The notes below the pieces were generated by a model. It had not been told where the DNA came from, did no database searches, and saw only the letters and a program-made list of their open reading frames with translations. 64,000 nucleotides of DNA from Poronia punctata (Eukaryota > Ascomycota > Sordariomycetes > Xylariales > Xylariaceae), in assembly GCA_022579005.1 (NCBI GenBank), contig MU401470.1, positions 1 to 64,000 on the forward strand, written 5' to 3'. Shown here one piece after another: positions 12,499 through 25,481 of the stretch (positions within the stretch are counted from its first letter, which is position 1; the number at the start of each line of letters is the position of its first letter). The position numbers and the translations under genes are program-made.

Positions 12499-15400
12499 TC
12501 ACTTCCCGTGGAGCTTCTCCTTCAGATAAACCACTGCCGCATACCCGGCACAGCACTGGGTCGTCATGCCGTGTGAACACCATGGGCACCTGACCATCGT
12601 CGTGATGGCTGCCGAGACTCCGAGCGATTTATCCTCCACAACCGAGTCGGGTTTGGCCATACACTCGTATACTCGAGACGGCATGTCGTGGAAGAAGTGG
12701 CAGTTACAGCACTCTACAAGCATCTTCGCTAATGGTTCTGCTCGGGCTTGGGAGAGGCCGCTTTTGATGCTTCCGGACGAGTTTTTTTGGGAATAAGCAG
12801 GCCGCAGGGCTCGCGGCGCAGACGGCGACGGGAGAGGCGCGGCTTTCCGTGCTTCCTGTAAATATGCTCCGCCCATGGAAGCGACGCCTGATTCGACCCC
12901 ATTTGAGCTATTATTTCGTGACATCCTTAACGCCGACTTCCGCGGCACCACGCTATCCACGAGCTCCGGAGGCGGAGAGCTAGGTAGACTTATGGATGAC
13001 GCCACCCCGGAAGGTTTCATAAGTAGTCGTGGCTGCCTAGAAGCATATTGCAAGGGCCGCGTTACGGAATGCAGGTCGAGAGCGGACTGTGCCCTCAACG
13101 GCAAAGCCGGAGCTGGGTGTTGACTTACGTCCTGCTCTTGCTCGCTCGCTTCGTCGGTATCCTCCTGTACTATATCGGCAAAGCTCATCGCAGCCAGACC
13201 CTCGGGCCTGACAAATGTAGTCCGTGCTTGTCTCGCGGATTTGGCTGCCATAGCATCCGGGTCCAGTCCACTCAGTGCCGAACCCGAATTGAGTATGGTG
13301 CTGTGATATTCCGCCATATCGTCGGGCTGCTGGCTCAGTTGCACTTCGGGGTAGTTGCGGCGTGTCTTGCCGTCCCCTTGGGGCACGGAGTACAATAGCG
13401 TGGCTTGTGAAGGCTCGGGTTGGGAGGCCACCCCGCCTTTCCGTGACTGAGGTCGCGAACTGTCTGGAGTCGTGACAGAAGCAGGCGACGGTGGCGCATC
13501 GTCATAGGTAGAAGAAGATGACCTCTCCGACGTGGTACGGCTTGGATCGGTATGTTGAGAATGTACCGTGGACGTGCTGGCCGTATCCGCACCGGCAAGG
13601 ATCTTTGCGGCTTTTGACGAAAGACCAAGTCGCTCAAATGCCGGAACATCGCTATCGGAATATTGGGTTGATGACGTGGGGGAGCTCTTGGCCTTTTGTT
13701 CCTTCGGAACCCTACCAAGTTCTTTTGCGTGCAGCTGGATTGCACGGGCGGCTTCTGGGACGGCCGCGTTCATGTTTGCTGGTTCCTTGTCATGACCATC
13801 TGTGGCATGCTCCCGGGGGTTGCTGTTGCTGCCCTCGTCATTACGGAATGTCTCAAAAAACAGGCTGGACGAAAACTTGTCTTCGCCCGGCGATCGTAGA
13901 TCCAAGACCGGAAGAGTAAACGAGTCGCTGAAAGAAGCGAAATAGTCCACATCTCGTTGGGGCTTCAATGGCTGCTGCAGAGTATCCGATGCCTCCTTCT
14001 CGAACGATATGAGGTCGCCCACAGAGTCTCCAAACGCTTGTGGCCCAGTGGGTTCCGCCGTGTAGGATTTTGGCGTCGAGCCATCTTGTTGGGCCAGATT
14101 TGGATTCCTCCTTTCGGCCGGGGCGCTTTCATGGTTTTGCGATGCAGGGCGGATAGTCGACGCATGCGTACCAATGGAGACCTGGTCATCCTCCGTGGAG
14201 TATTTGTCGCCTACGGCCAGCCTGTCGCTTCGATTCGGTGTCGCTTTCCCCTCGTTTTCAGCAAACCGCTCCTCAATCACATTCACGGAGATGGCGTTGC
14301 CGTATTTGTTCCACTGGGTTTCCCTTCTTTGGTTTCTGGTAGTAACCCGCCTGCGTTCGGACTCCGTCCCATTCTCTTGGATGCCTTGGACGGAGCCCGG
14401 CCCGCGGAAATCGCTCCCCGGGCCGGATATCGTCTGCTGGGCGGGCCGTATGGCCTGGAACTGCCTCTCTTGAGCTGCTCCCATGGCCATTACACTCTCT
14501 CGGGTCGAGGCCTGTGGTTCATCGAGCTGAACAGAACGGTCGCCCGAGGGTCCCCGGGTCGCCTGGTCAACATTCAAGGCTTGCGGTCCCGGTTGCAATT
14601 CGTACTTGCGAGGTCGAGGCGGACGCCCACGTGGAGCAATGTCGGGTCCTGGCTCTGTGCTTTGTTTATTAGGCGCCGCCGGGAAAGCAAAATCAAGTCG
14701 GTGCTGTGAATGCTCAAAAGTGGGCTGGGATCTTTCACCGGCCATCTGCTTAGTTCCGTCTCCTGGTGTACTGCTCGCATGCGTGGTGCCAGTGTTCTGG
14801 GGCCTACTTTGTTTCTTCGAGACATCGCCGGAGGACATCTCTTCTGATGGGCGATAATAGAGATAGGAAGGGCCTCTCAATTTGTTCAGGGTCGACGACA
14901 GTAGAGACTGCGAGCGGCCATGTCCCGACCCGGTTGATGTACGCGTTCCAGAGCTTCTTCTCTTCTCCTGAGAAGACAGGGATTGGTCCGAAATTGAAAC
15001 CGACGATCTAACAGACGGAGGCTTTCTTGTATTTTGAGTTCTCGAGCCCGTTGCAGGGGGTACGACGCCGGGTTGCTGCGCGGGAATCGTCTCATATTGA
15101 ATGCTGCGCAATGTTTCGTCTTGGTCGGCATCATCGGCACCCTTACGTGACTCGATAATCTTCTGGACAGCGGCCACGTTTCCGTGCTGCAACCTGAAAC
15201 CTGAGAGAAAGCCTCTACTTTTGGGTTTGGGACTAGGCTCGGGGCCCGGCCCGCTGCCGCTCTCCTGCTGCTTGGTCATTACGAATTGCGGGCTGGCTGT
15301 CAACGGGTGCTCGCGTTTTTGTCCAGATCGTAGAGAACTGTCTAATTCAGGAGCCGATATCGAGCGGTCCGACGTCGTTATCCGTTTGCTTATCGAGGGG

Positions 15401-16127
15401 TCAATTGGAGCCGTCTTGACAAGACGGTTGCCTTTCCTCTTAAGCACCGCTCCCTCCTTCTCGCTGCCGGGCTTCTCGGTAACTCGCTTCTTCGGCTTCT
15501 TCTTCTTCTTTTGGCCGTACTGTTCCCAACTGGGGGATTGGCAGATTGAGGAATTGTCTGACTGATCCTGGTCCTCGGGCTCAGAGAAGGTCACGTTTTT
15601 AGCGCGGTCCTTGGTGGCAGGGGAGTCCTCCCTAGACCCATTCAAACTCATGGTAAACGCCTTGGTGGGCGATTGAGGAATGGACAGAGAAAGTGATGGC
15701 AGAGCAGCACTCCGGCGCACGGCTTTCATTATTTGTGTCTGGTGAGAGAGCGGAGGATAGGCACTCGCACGCCGAGACCGAGGGGTAGAAGGATTGGCAG
15801 CGACTGAGGGGGTAGACCTTGGCGGTTGGCTTGTCGAGCTCGAGGCATGATCATGCTGGATGCGCTGCATCTATAATATGTGGTAAAATAGGGCCTGTCA
15901 GTGATGGCGAATCGGGATGTGGATGAGGGTAAGGGTACGGGTGAGTTAGTTCTGGAACGGTAATGGATTGTCGAATACTGGGGCCCAGAAGGAGGGTTAC
16001 ATTCCGGGGGTGGGATAGAACATACCTTGCACAGTTTCTCCAGCTCCAGCATGCGAAGAAAGCTATCCGACCGCGAGCGCGCTGCTGGTGGGTCGGTACT
16101 CGGCCTCTTGGGTACTTTGCTGGCCAT
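12499..16127 (-). CDS. Large disordered fungal protein with Cys-rich C-terminal tail
   Basis: Two exons are proposed. Exon 1 is 16127-16026 (ATG, 34 codons, MASKVPKRPSTDPPAARSRS). A 155-nt intron follows (15871-16025, gtatgt...ttatag), then exon 2, 15870-12499, in phase 0. This gives 1157 aa. Nearly all of it is low-complexity and rich in Ser, Pro, Gln and charged residues, with a lysine run at ~155-163 (KKKKKPKKR) that could act as a nuclear signal. The only likely folded part is the last ~74 residues: C-C-x-C at ~1088-1091, C1104, CPWC at ~1129-1132 and CC at ~1140. This resembles a small zinc-binding module, but no named family is recognised. A shorter model starting at the exon 2 ATG is possible. 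The exon 1 link rests on consensus splice sites and frame. Confidence 0.75.
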
Positions 16128-19100
16128 ATTTGCCGATTACGCGTCCAGCAATGGCAGATGAGACCTCAATATTAATTGCGTGCTGTTTGCCTCGTTTGTC
16201 TTTATTTCCTTCTTTTGCAGTGCTATTTCTTGCTTCCCCGATAAAGTCGGCCCATAGGGCAACGTCAGATCGGTTGGAGATTACCGTGATCGTGCTGGGC
16301 TGGGACGCAGGGCCGGGAGACCGACTCTGAAAAGATGGGCCAATGCCGCCGGATGGGATCGGCGGTTCAGGTAGGTAAGACCTCTAGCTAGGTACTATCG
16401 TATCTGACAGCGCTAGAACGGCTACTTGCTTCGGGATGCGGTGACAGAGAACAAAGAAAGATACATAAGTAGATAAAATAAATGGTAAAAAAAAGCACAC
16501 TCAAAATTACCCCAAATGTCTTGGCTGTACAGGTATTTTGAAGCCCGTACTGCCGGGCTTTAGAGGTACACAGCCCGTATGCCACCTACTCCTCCAGCAC
16601 TGATGAGGACAATCTGGTGATCCCAAAAGATCTTGCAGCTGCTATGGCCCGCGAGGAACAAAAAACAAGGCAGGGGAAAACAGAAGAAAAGACGAAAATA
16701 AAGGGGGTACCAGAGTACTCGTCTGGCAAATATTATGGCGAAGCAAGGTGGGTGGGATTGAAGAGACGTCCGGTACGCCCTGTCTTGTTCTCTTGTAAAC
16801 GAAATAGCTAGAATCTGAGGTTACGCTACCAAGCGCATCGCCAGGGGCCGCGTGTAAAGATAGAAACCTGGTGCCTAGTACGTTCGATTCCTTTCAGCCA
16901 TTAATTTCTTTGGACCATTATTTTCGTATGCCAACCGAGAAGGCTAGATAAAATACAAGCTTATAATAGGTAGCGAGTGACGAGGAAGCTGAGTAAAGGG
17001 AAAGGGACCGTTTGTCGATTCGAAATGGGTTGGCCACAGGATAATAGGTACCTGGTAGGGGGAAAGGTTAACAATGTAAAGAATCAATCCAGTACCACAG
17101 ACGGACCTGAACCAGCCAGTAGTAGATTGTGCAAGGGCGACTTGTCGTAACACAATGCGCAGCACAGGGGGATCTGACATGTACATGTATAGTTCTAGAT
17201 AGCGACTTAGCAGCTACTCGTACGTGTAAGTCGCCCAAAACAAAAGAAAAGAGATTTTCCAAAGCCTGAAATACAGCAGTCACACGGAAGTAGCGACTGC
17301 GGGCTGCCCTCCTTATCTCTCTCTGAATTACTCTGGGTGGTACAAGTCTACATTGCATCCCACTTCATCTTAGACATGCCTAAAGATTTACAACACAATG
17401 ATTGATTCATATCAAGCCAGGTACGCAGGCCAGGTACGCAGGCCAGGTACACCTACTAAGCACCGAGCGCGTTGAGTTGTTGGCGCCCCTTGCATTGGTT
17501 GTATCGAATGTTATATATTAGTGTTGTCTTCGGTGGTTGTTGGTCGTGCTTTCTTATCGAATGGGCAATGGCCTCCAATGAGAATTCGACGTGTTAGACG
17601 GGTCAGGCCACAACCTGAGCATGTATACTCGTACCGAGCGCAAATACGAGGAGACATTACGATGGTAAGCGACGTGGCTGATGTGACAGGCGGAGAGGAA
17701 CAAAAACTCAAAGTCCCAAAAAGTTCGAAAAGCACCGGGGGCGGCTGGAAATAGAAAAGCGAGGTAGGATAGACGCATTGCACCTTTTTCTTGAATTATT
17801 GGCTCTCAAAATAGGCATCACCGGTTACTAACTGGTAGCTGAAAATATACAAGCGCTTGAATGAATTGACCGAGTTGGGGTGAAAGCGGCGCGGCGAGCG
17901 AGCAACGACGTACCAAGTACGATAATTTAATTCAAATTTCGAAGAGGATGGGTGGACAGAGCCAATGCTCGCGTCAATACATGATGCATGAAGAGATCTA
18001 GTTCGGAACGGTGCATCTTGGTGGATGTGGGCCCGTATCACGAACCTGGAGGGCGCCGAATCATATGGAGGACATGTAACAACGTGCCTGGAAAGTACAG
18101 GCAAAACTGGTAGGTACAGAAGTCCAAGTATTCTACATGTAAGTATACATCGGGAGGTGGAAGAAAAAGAATAACCATTTTCCGACCACTAAGAGATGAT
18201 TGGGTTGAAGTTAAATCGACGTCAACTGTTGTAGAGTCCTGCCGTTGCATTGGATGATCCGATGGTCGAATACGTGCCAGGTAGCAGACAGCACATAACC
18301 TACAGAATGAGGAAGTACCTAGTCAACTACATCCTGGTACCAACCAGATTCGATCCCTTGTGCACAGTCTGGTAGAAAGTCATGTTAATTCATCGGTTTG
18401 AATCACTGTGACGACCTGGAAATAAGAAGAGCACTCGGATTTCACTAATGCGCTGTTCGTACCGGACCGGACCGCACTGTAGGTAGGTATTACCTATGTG
18501 CTATATAAAAAGTACGTACATACGGTCACCGGCACGTACTTCTAAATGTATTTACCTTTTAAGTACTCGTACATGGTAGACCACATTATCTAAATTTACA
18601 TTAGGTATTTGCTTGACAAAGTTACACAGTTGTACGATCCAGCAACTTCATCAACTTGCGTCATTAACTCACCGCCGCCATTCCTCTCAAGGTTATTTCC
18701 TCAACCTGTTTGTCTTCATGGTCCTCTCACAATGAACGAATAGTCAGGAAACTTGGTTATTCTACAACCGTCGGGAACTTGCGTTGCATTTACCTCTGTC
18801 CAGAGCTCTGTCGTTTCGACTGCTCCACACCGCCAAGTCCGTTAGGTCGGGTGTATATCTGGCCTAGTCTACGAGTGGGTAGGTTACCCAGTCGAGGCAG
18901 TTCCGTTCGGTTTCCACTTTCCCGGCCGCGACTCCTTGTTCGCCGATGTTGAACACATCGATCCAACCAAGCGGTGGTTGTTGCTTATTACAACCTAAAC
19001 CCTCGAAAAGCCTTTCGAATCGGAGAATAACACCCTGCGCCACAGTATTAACCGTATTAGCCGCATGCGCATGGCAGTTGCCCCCCTGCTCGAACACGCC

Positions 19101-20031
19101 CAGTGACCAACCAGTACAGTCCCAGCCGGGTTGTACCCTACGAGTTGGTGAATAGATCCTTTTGTTCTGGATCAAATCGACTCAAGAGGGAGGGAAGAAG
19201 ATGTGAGATTGTGCCGCCCCGCCCGCACCTAGCCACGCCTGATCTCGCCTGTGTCCCATGCAATGCAATGCGGCAACAAGAGGCTGCACTCGGAGTCTTA
19301 CATGGATCTACCACGTTCGATTTCCCTAGGCTGAAAGCGCCTTCTGGAAGCGCCATCTACCTTGGGTATCGCATCATGTACGACTGTGTTAAGGCGAGAC
19401 GAGGCGAGCCCACCATTTCGCATGTTGCGGCTTCCCGCGACGAACCACGTTCCCCAGGTCGCTTCCCACCCGACAGTAGTCGATATGCGCGCGTTGGACA
19501 TAGGGGCTTTTCGGGCCTGGTAAGCTATTGTTCCTCCATATTAGCTCGGGTCGCGGCATCGCAACATGGGCGATGTGAACATGCATTGGGGCGGCATCTT
19601 CAACAGCAATGTGACCCCAGAGATGGCACATCTCTCGCAGCGCATGTCGTGCAGCTGCCTCGTTGACTTCGTCATCCCATTTACAGCTATTCAAGTATTA
19701 TGCAAGCCACCGCAGACGCCGTCGACATTACTATTAGGCTGACTCCCATAGAGCGTGACACTAACTCAACAGTCATACCATCAGGTGGCTGGCTTCGTCA
19801 ATGAGTCTCTTCGCCTCCAATGTCCTGTGATCCCCTTACCACGACGCCCCTTCTGGCTACGGTTCAGGGCAGGATTTCGACATGGGTCTCGCTTATGTGG
19901 CTCTCCCGTACAGCATACATGTAACTACAGAAGAGATGAAACTGCCACGCCTCTAGCCGCTGGTCGTTGCCGCTTCGGCCTTTTAACAATATGCCCGGTT
20001 CGCTCGCCTAAGATGCTTGACATCCAGACAG
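16128..20031. other. Long intergenic stretch (3.9 kb)
   Basis: No convincing gene was found. A 13-bp unit (CCAGGTACGCAGG) is tandemly repeated 2.6 times at 17417-17450. Around 19390-19740 both strands have moderately open frames (59 codons from an ATG at 19566 on plus; ~100 codons without ATG on minus), with no recognisable motif. A degraded or spliced small gene there cannot be excluded. Confidence 0.5.
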
Positions 20032-21705
20032 TCAGGTGCTCGAACTGTAATGCATCCACACCTCGTCACTGGCCATAAGGTTCACAATACCGACTAAAGG
20101 TTTTCCATGGATGTCCCTGGCTACTTTTGGTGCTTTCCGTTTTCCCCTGAACCGTATTTTCAGGCGCAATGAGAGCTCATCAGGTATCCTCAGTCTGGCA
20201 GCCATCCACTTGTCGGTAGGTTTACGGGTACTCGGCAGTTTGCCAGAATCTAAAGGTTGTGCGTCTAAGATGCCTTCCTTGGGCCAGTCGGGCCTCAATC
20301 TCTGCCCCGGAGGTAGGATCTCTTCGAGAAATTCAAGAGAAGCATTAACTGTCAGGTATATCGCTCGTCTAGGATGGACGACTGTCTTGATAACAAAAGA
20401 CATTAAACGTGGGTATAGTACGGAAAAGTCCGACTGTGATAGGTGTGTTGACCCTTTAATCGTCAACATCCAGCAAGGAGAACCATTACTCTTAGCCTCC
20501 TCGCAAAGGTCAACTAGACTCTGGAAGTTATTAGTCCAGTGCATGAAAACCTCGGAGTTGATGGCTAGGAACGGCCTCTGCAACGATTCGTGCGGTCCTC
20601 CTGACTTGGGCATCGCCGGTCCCCATGCGTCTAGTACGATTCCTTGACCGGCCCAGGGAAAGTCGTCTTTTTTACGCAAGACCTGCACGGTAGTTGCACC
20701 TCCAAAGGAGTGACCCATAACTGTTACATCCCGTAGCAGCATTCTTTGTTTCCAGTCGCGCCAGTCGACATTTTCGAGGCCTTTGGAGCTCGACCCTACG
20801 TTTCCCTCCTTTCTCAGATTTGCGGCGGACACCGACTCCCCATGGCCGTCATTTATTAGCTGAAGCACTTGATAAACCTCCTCCATCTCAGCCGTGCGCA
20901 TTTCTGTCTGGGCCGTGCGCAGCTCCACGTCGACGCCCTTCTTATTGCGCGGCAACGTGTCTCTTGGATTATTCTTGGGAAATAAATAATCGACTACGTA
21001 GGATCGGCCATGACCAGGCTTGGACGCGGCGACTCCCTGAACACCGTCGGCAGGGGGCAGATTGACGTATGTACGGGCACCACTACGATCCCGGTGCTCC
21101 ATAGCGACTACAATGAAACCGTAGCTGGCCATCTCACCGCAGATGGCAGAGTAAGAAGTCCGCGAACCACCAAGACCATGACTAAACATGATGACCGGAA
21201 ATACAGACTTTTCTTGTCCAGACGGCGCATTACCCTCGCTGTCAGCAGGGCCATGCGCGTCTGGCCAACCGTTGGGTCCAGCCCCTGCCAACTTCGCATT
21301 CCGGAAGGCCGGTAACTTGGTAAACATGGTGGTGGCTGCTGCGTAGGCCGTCAAAGGCGGGTGTGGTATACTCAGGAACCTTGCATATCCTCGGCAAGTC
21401 GAGACTCGTGGTCTAGGCATCCATGTCGGTCGTGAGGGTTTATTTGCCGTGACGGAGTACGAAGAAGATTCGCAGGGGTAGTAAATCGTGAACAACACAG
21501 TATCCATGCGCAAGACGTGGGAGTGGCTCCTCTTTATGTGCGAAAATGTCCGCGGCTGACGCACGGGTACTTCTATGTCCATAGTTCCAACGCTATACGG
21601 GCCTGAATAGTCGGGCAGAGAACGGACGAAGTGCTCACGAAATGTTTTCTGCGGTCTCGGCCCCGGGCGCCGATGCTGCTGTTGTCGACATTGGGCCCCG
21701 TCCAT
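20032..21705 (-). CDS. PAF-acetylhydrolase-family esterase/lipase
   Basis: The 557-aa single-exon product is an alpha/beta hydrolase of the platelet-activating-factor acetylhydrolase (plasma/PAFAH-II) family. It would hydrolyse short or oxidised acyl groups from phospholipids or similar esters. An oxyanion-side block FSHGLGGSRTSYS lies at ~174-186. The nucleophile elbow GHSFGG at ~331-336 puts Ser333 in GXSXG, followed by Asp359 (VLDAWG) and His421 (STHLSQSDF). The Ser-Asp-His order and spacing fit the family. The N-terminal 40 residues are Arg/Gln-rich, with no clear signal peptide. The start ATG at 21705 is the first in frame. Its neighbours are long intergenic regions and give no pathway clue. 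Confidence 0.88.
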   Translation of the reverse strand: MDGAQCRQQQHRRPGPRPQKTFREHFVRSLPDYSGPYSVGTMDIEVPVRQPRTFSHIKRSHSHVLRMDTVLFTIYYPCESSSYSVTANKPSRPTWMPRPRVSTCRGYARFLSIPHPPLTAYAAATTMFTKLPAFRNAKLAGAGPNGWPDAHGPADSEGNAPSGQEKSVFPVIMFSHGLGGSRTSYSAICGEMASYGFIVVAMEHRDRSGARTYVNLPPADGVQGVAASKPGHGRSYVVDYLFPKNNPRDTLPRNKKGVDVELRTAQTEMRTAEMEEVYQVLQLINDGHGESVSAANLRKEGNVGSSSKGLENVDWRDWKQRMLLRDVTVMGHSFGGATTVQVLRKKDDFPWAGQGIVLDAWGPAMPKSGGPHESLQRPFLAINSEVFMHWTNNFQSLVDLCEEAKSNGSPCWMLTIKGSTHLSQSDFSVLYPRLMSFVIKTVVHPRRAIYLTVNASLEFLEEILPPGQRLRPDWPKEGILDAQPLDSGKLPSTRKPTDKWMAARLRIPDELSLRLKIRFRGKRKAPKVARDIHGKPLVGIVNLMASDEVWMHYSSST

Positions 21706-24700
21706 CTTAGCAAAGACCGTTGAGTAGGATGCCGGTAGCTCTTTACATATGTTTTAGATTCGGACGCCAGGCACAGAAGGAGCTTGGGCGATGAAGGTAC
21801 TGGCGTAAAACTGTATGATGCACAAAAATGTGATGCATTTACTTAGAGTAAGGGCTACATTGTATTGTTTCAACTTGGTGTAGGAAGAATCTACACGCAA
21901 ATAGCTGCTGAGCCCTGCTTTCCTGGCCGGTCCACAAATTACGTGGACGCGTAGAGCACATCGCGAGGGTCCCGAGGTAGTTGATCCCAATGACGTAAGT
22001 AGTAAGATGAGACGACGCAACTTGCGAACATTGAATTGAAATGCTTCTTTTTTTTCGCTACGTTTGCCTTCCTTACTATCTAGTATTTAGAGTTATTTCA
22101 TGGGACATAATACTTCCCATCATGACTGAAATGAAACAATTCGGCCGTTAATTCTACCACATTACTTTACCATAAATAGGTAATCTTTAGCATTCGTACC
22201 TGTCCAGGTGATTCCCCTTGGTGCCTGTCGATAGTTTTGTACCTGACTTAAAGTGCCACATCTGGTTACCTATTATGTGGCGCCAGCTACGTAGCCTATC
22301 GTAGGTAGATTTTAACCCTGCGCGTCATAAACGATGAGCTAAAAATAGAGAAGGTAGGTACTTTACTTACCTACTCGTACTCGTAGGCTCGTAGCCCACG
22401 GGCGCGTACGTTGCTAAACACGCATTCTACGATGTAGGCAGGCAGGCTCTGGGTGTGACGATTGAATGTTAGCAACACAAGTCACGGAATGCTCGATTCT
22501 AGCAATAATAGTAATTATATACCTATATATGGTCACCTTAAGTAAGCTATCCTGTCGTGTTCGTCTTGACAAGTTCGATGGCAGTTGGCCGGGACAATGC
22601 GCATCTCTACGATGTACCTCCCGATTGTAAGCTAACCTCGATAGGTGCCCATTGGACTAGACTAGGTTAGCCTAACCCCGGTTGGGTCAGGTACCAAACG
22701 CTGGCGGCACATGCCCCATGCCTGCTAATTATCTCGATAGTCTACACGTACACGTAAAAGTAGAAGCCAGGCGTGCCAGGATATGCGCCTCGGTTTCAAC
22801 GACAACGACATGCCGCGATCTTTTTTTTACCTAGGACTGTATACAGCTAGGACATCTAGAACCTGACTGCATTCAACCCTCGCTTTTTGGCGCGACGAAG
22901 GCCCGACTCAGCTCAAGCTTGGCAGACCCTGGTTGGTCTACAAAAGCTCGGTTGGCTTGCTCACAACATGACCGTACCGCGCACCTACACGACGACAGTG
23001 CTAGCTACCTATCGGTCTGGATCGCCCGGGACACCTGTGCCTTGACATTCCATTCTCCGCCCGGCCTGTCAGTGGAGTAACCACGCACTCCAAACCCGGC
23101 AGAGGCCGGAGATGTCAAAGTGATTTTCAGCTCTGTCGTGCTCTGTCGAGCCTAACACTGATCATTCCTTGTTCTCAACGTCCACGAGAAACGACAACCG
23201 AGTACACTACCAACGATAGTCATATAGCTTTTGGCTGATCTCGGTAGTCACAACGGCCCTACTACTTTTCCATCCGGGCGTGACTACTTTCGAACGACCA
23301 TCCGTTTCAGGGACCAACGACCCTGCCCGTTCTCCCGATCGTGGCTAGGTCGGCCAACGGAAAAGAGGTGCAGACGTCAGTTTCTAGAAGACTTCCTATT
23401 GGAGTAGCTCGACACCCGCGTCTTTTGGGCAAAGGCGAGACATTGAGGCACCATTCTTGACGGCCGGTAAGGAAAAACCACTCGGGATCATAATATTCCT
23501 CGTAGCTGCCATCATATGCCTATTCAACTACCTGAGGACCATATGCCCACCCTTGGCTTTCCATAGCGATGGTCGGTGGTACGGGGGATATTGCGTGGCG
23601 ATTATAGACACGGCACGTAAATTAACCTGCTTACACTCCCTCGTCTTCCCGCCTCCGTATCCTGTATGGTTTTAACCGGCCTACAAGGCTAGGCAACCGG
23701 GATCCCGGTAACTCTGGTGAGTCTATAATGTTCCGTTTATTATTCCCGCCCCAGCCAAGCGGCCTAGCTTCACTCGGAACTCCTAGCCGCGCGCAAGAAT
23801 CGCACTCGTCATCGTATCATAATATAGCCGTACGCTAGGCGAGCAGACTTTCGGCCAAGTAATAAGATCCCCCATCAGGCAACCGATACTCGGCTTATGA
23901 TACCTTTTTCTTCAGCTATCATAACCCCGCGGTTCAATCTTTGGAGCATATGTATGGGAGCTTGGGGGCCGCGTCGTCACTCACTAAGCAATCCCATCAC
24001 ACATATACCCAACATAACTAACTCGGGTCGCCACTTGCACCCCTATATTCGGTTCGCGGACTCTGTTCCATTGCAGGGCGAATCGCATGGAGTAGCTCTC
24101 ACCCCTGCGCCAGCAGACTTCTCAGCCCAGTGGTCTCAGGCGAGCGAACTTTGCATCCCAAGCCGGTTTTCCGATGCCTATACAACGCCTCCCGGCCGCC
24201 AGGGGGAATATTAATTGGACCGATAGCCACTACGCAATTCCATTACGTTTTGTTTTCAAGTAAGACCCTGCACACATTCAAGCACCCTAATGTATCAATA
24301 TAGCCTAGCCTAGCCTGTCAACATCAATCTATAACGACCGTGGTCCATGCATGGTGCCCGCGAATTTAGCTTCTACTGGTAGTAACCACCACAGCCATGA
24401 CCATACGTGATCGATGATTTTTTGATTGATCCCAGTTTCCGTTCTCGACGACTTTTTGAATTCTTCATCGACCATGGCGGCAGTTTGCGCCAGGCAGAAG
24501 GAAAGATGGGACACACTTGGACGCAGTGCAGCTTCGGAGAAAACTTACTATGACTCACTCTTCTCGCATACTGAGTACTGCTGAGAACAGGTTGTAAGGT
24601 TGATGACTATCTGCCTAGGTCACGTCGATGACAGGCTGCATCGTCACCTAACAAGCGCGGCAGCGCCCGGGGGTACTTATCTGGCATGGCAGCCTTTGGC

Positions 24701-25481
24701 TTCATCACGTGCATGTCTCCAGAAGCTAATCGGTCCGTCGAAGGCAGCTCACTTCGACAAGGCTTGATACCTCGGCGGCGACCTCTCTTCGTGAGGCTGT
24801 CTTTGTCTCTCCCCATGTAGTCAGGGGCCATCATCGCGAGCTTACGGCAATTCTATAACTTGTTCTTTTAAGCACCGCATCTATTAGTTACAGTCGGTCC
24901 AACAGGCACTTTCTACCTGCACATCTAGCTACCAAATACAGATATGTGTTTATAAAATGCCAAAAGGCTATGTTTAATATAACTCATTATATTCCTTTGA
25001 AGTTGAGCATGTGAGTAAAAAGGCTCGAGTTATCTACCTATCATCTATGTACACGACAACGTACTGGGTGGGGAGACCTACCCTAGAATATGTGGGGTAA
25101 GTGTGTCTCCAGGGCAACCAGACAGCCCAGGCCTAAATACGTGCTGTTGACAACCCCTGGGGCAGGGGACCTTTGTCACCTCGTCTTTCATATCAGACCC
25201 ACTATTCGCGTCTTGGACGAGACAGGTGACAGACAAGGTACAACATCACTCCATTCCATTATTATAACCGTACAACATACGTACCTACACCTATCGACTA
25301 CGTAACTGAACAAGCGCTGCAAAACGCAAGCCGGCCCACATTCTATCCTGTGATTCATTTGACGACTGTAAAGTCGAGCTAGCCAATCTGCATTTGGACA
25401 GTTTGTTTCCTCTTGTTTATCCAGCGCCGGCCGCAGTACAGTATATAGACAGACATAATTTCGATACACGCAACCTTCTCG
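21706..25481. other. Long intergenic stretch (3.8 kb)
   Basis: There is no supported gene. It contains several TACTCGTA/AGGTAGGTA motifs (around 22360-22400), an AT-leaning part at 22030-22200 and a GC-richer part at 22700-24200 without good frames. Neither transposon remnants nor RNA genes were recognised. Confidence 0.5.

Noticed and set aside
13957..14709. 250-codon plus-strand frame, and several others at 12.5-15.6 kb
   Set aside because: They are mirror frames of the large minus-strand disordered protein, with no domain.
16850..16900. Box-B-like GTTCGATTCC as a tRNA
   Set aside because: No box A or cloverleaf lies around it.
19103..19666. 187-codon plus-strand frame
   Set aside because: No motif and an atypical composition. 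Its neighbours on the opposite strand are equally open, and splice or start evidence is lacking.
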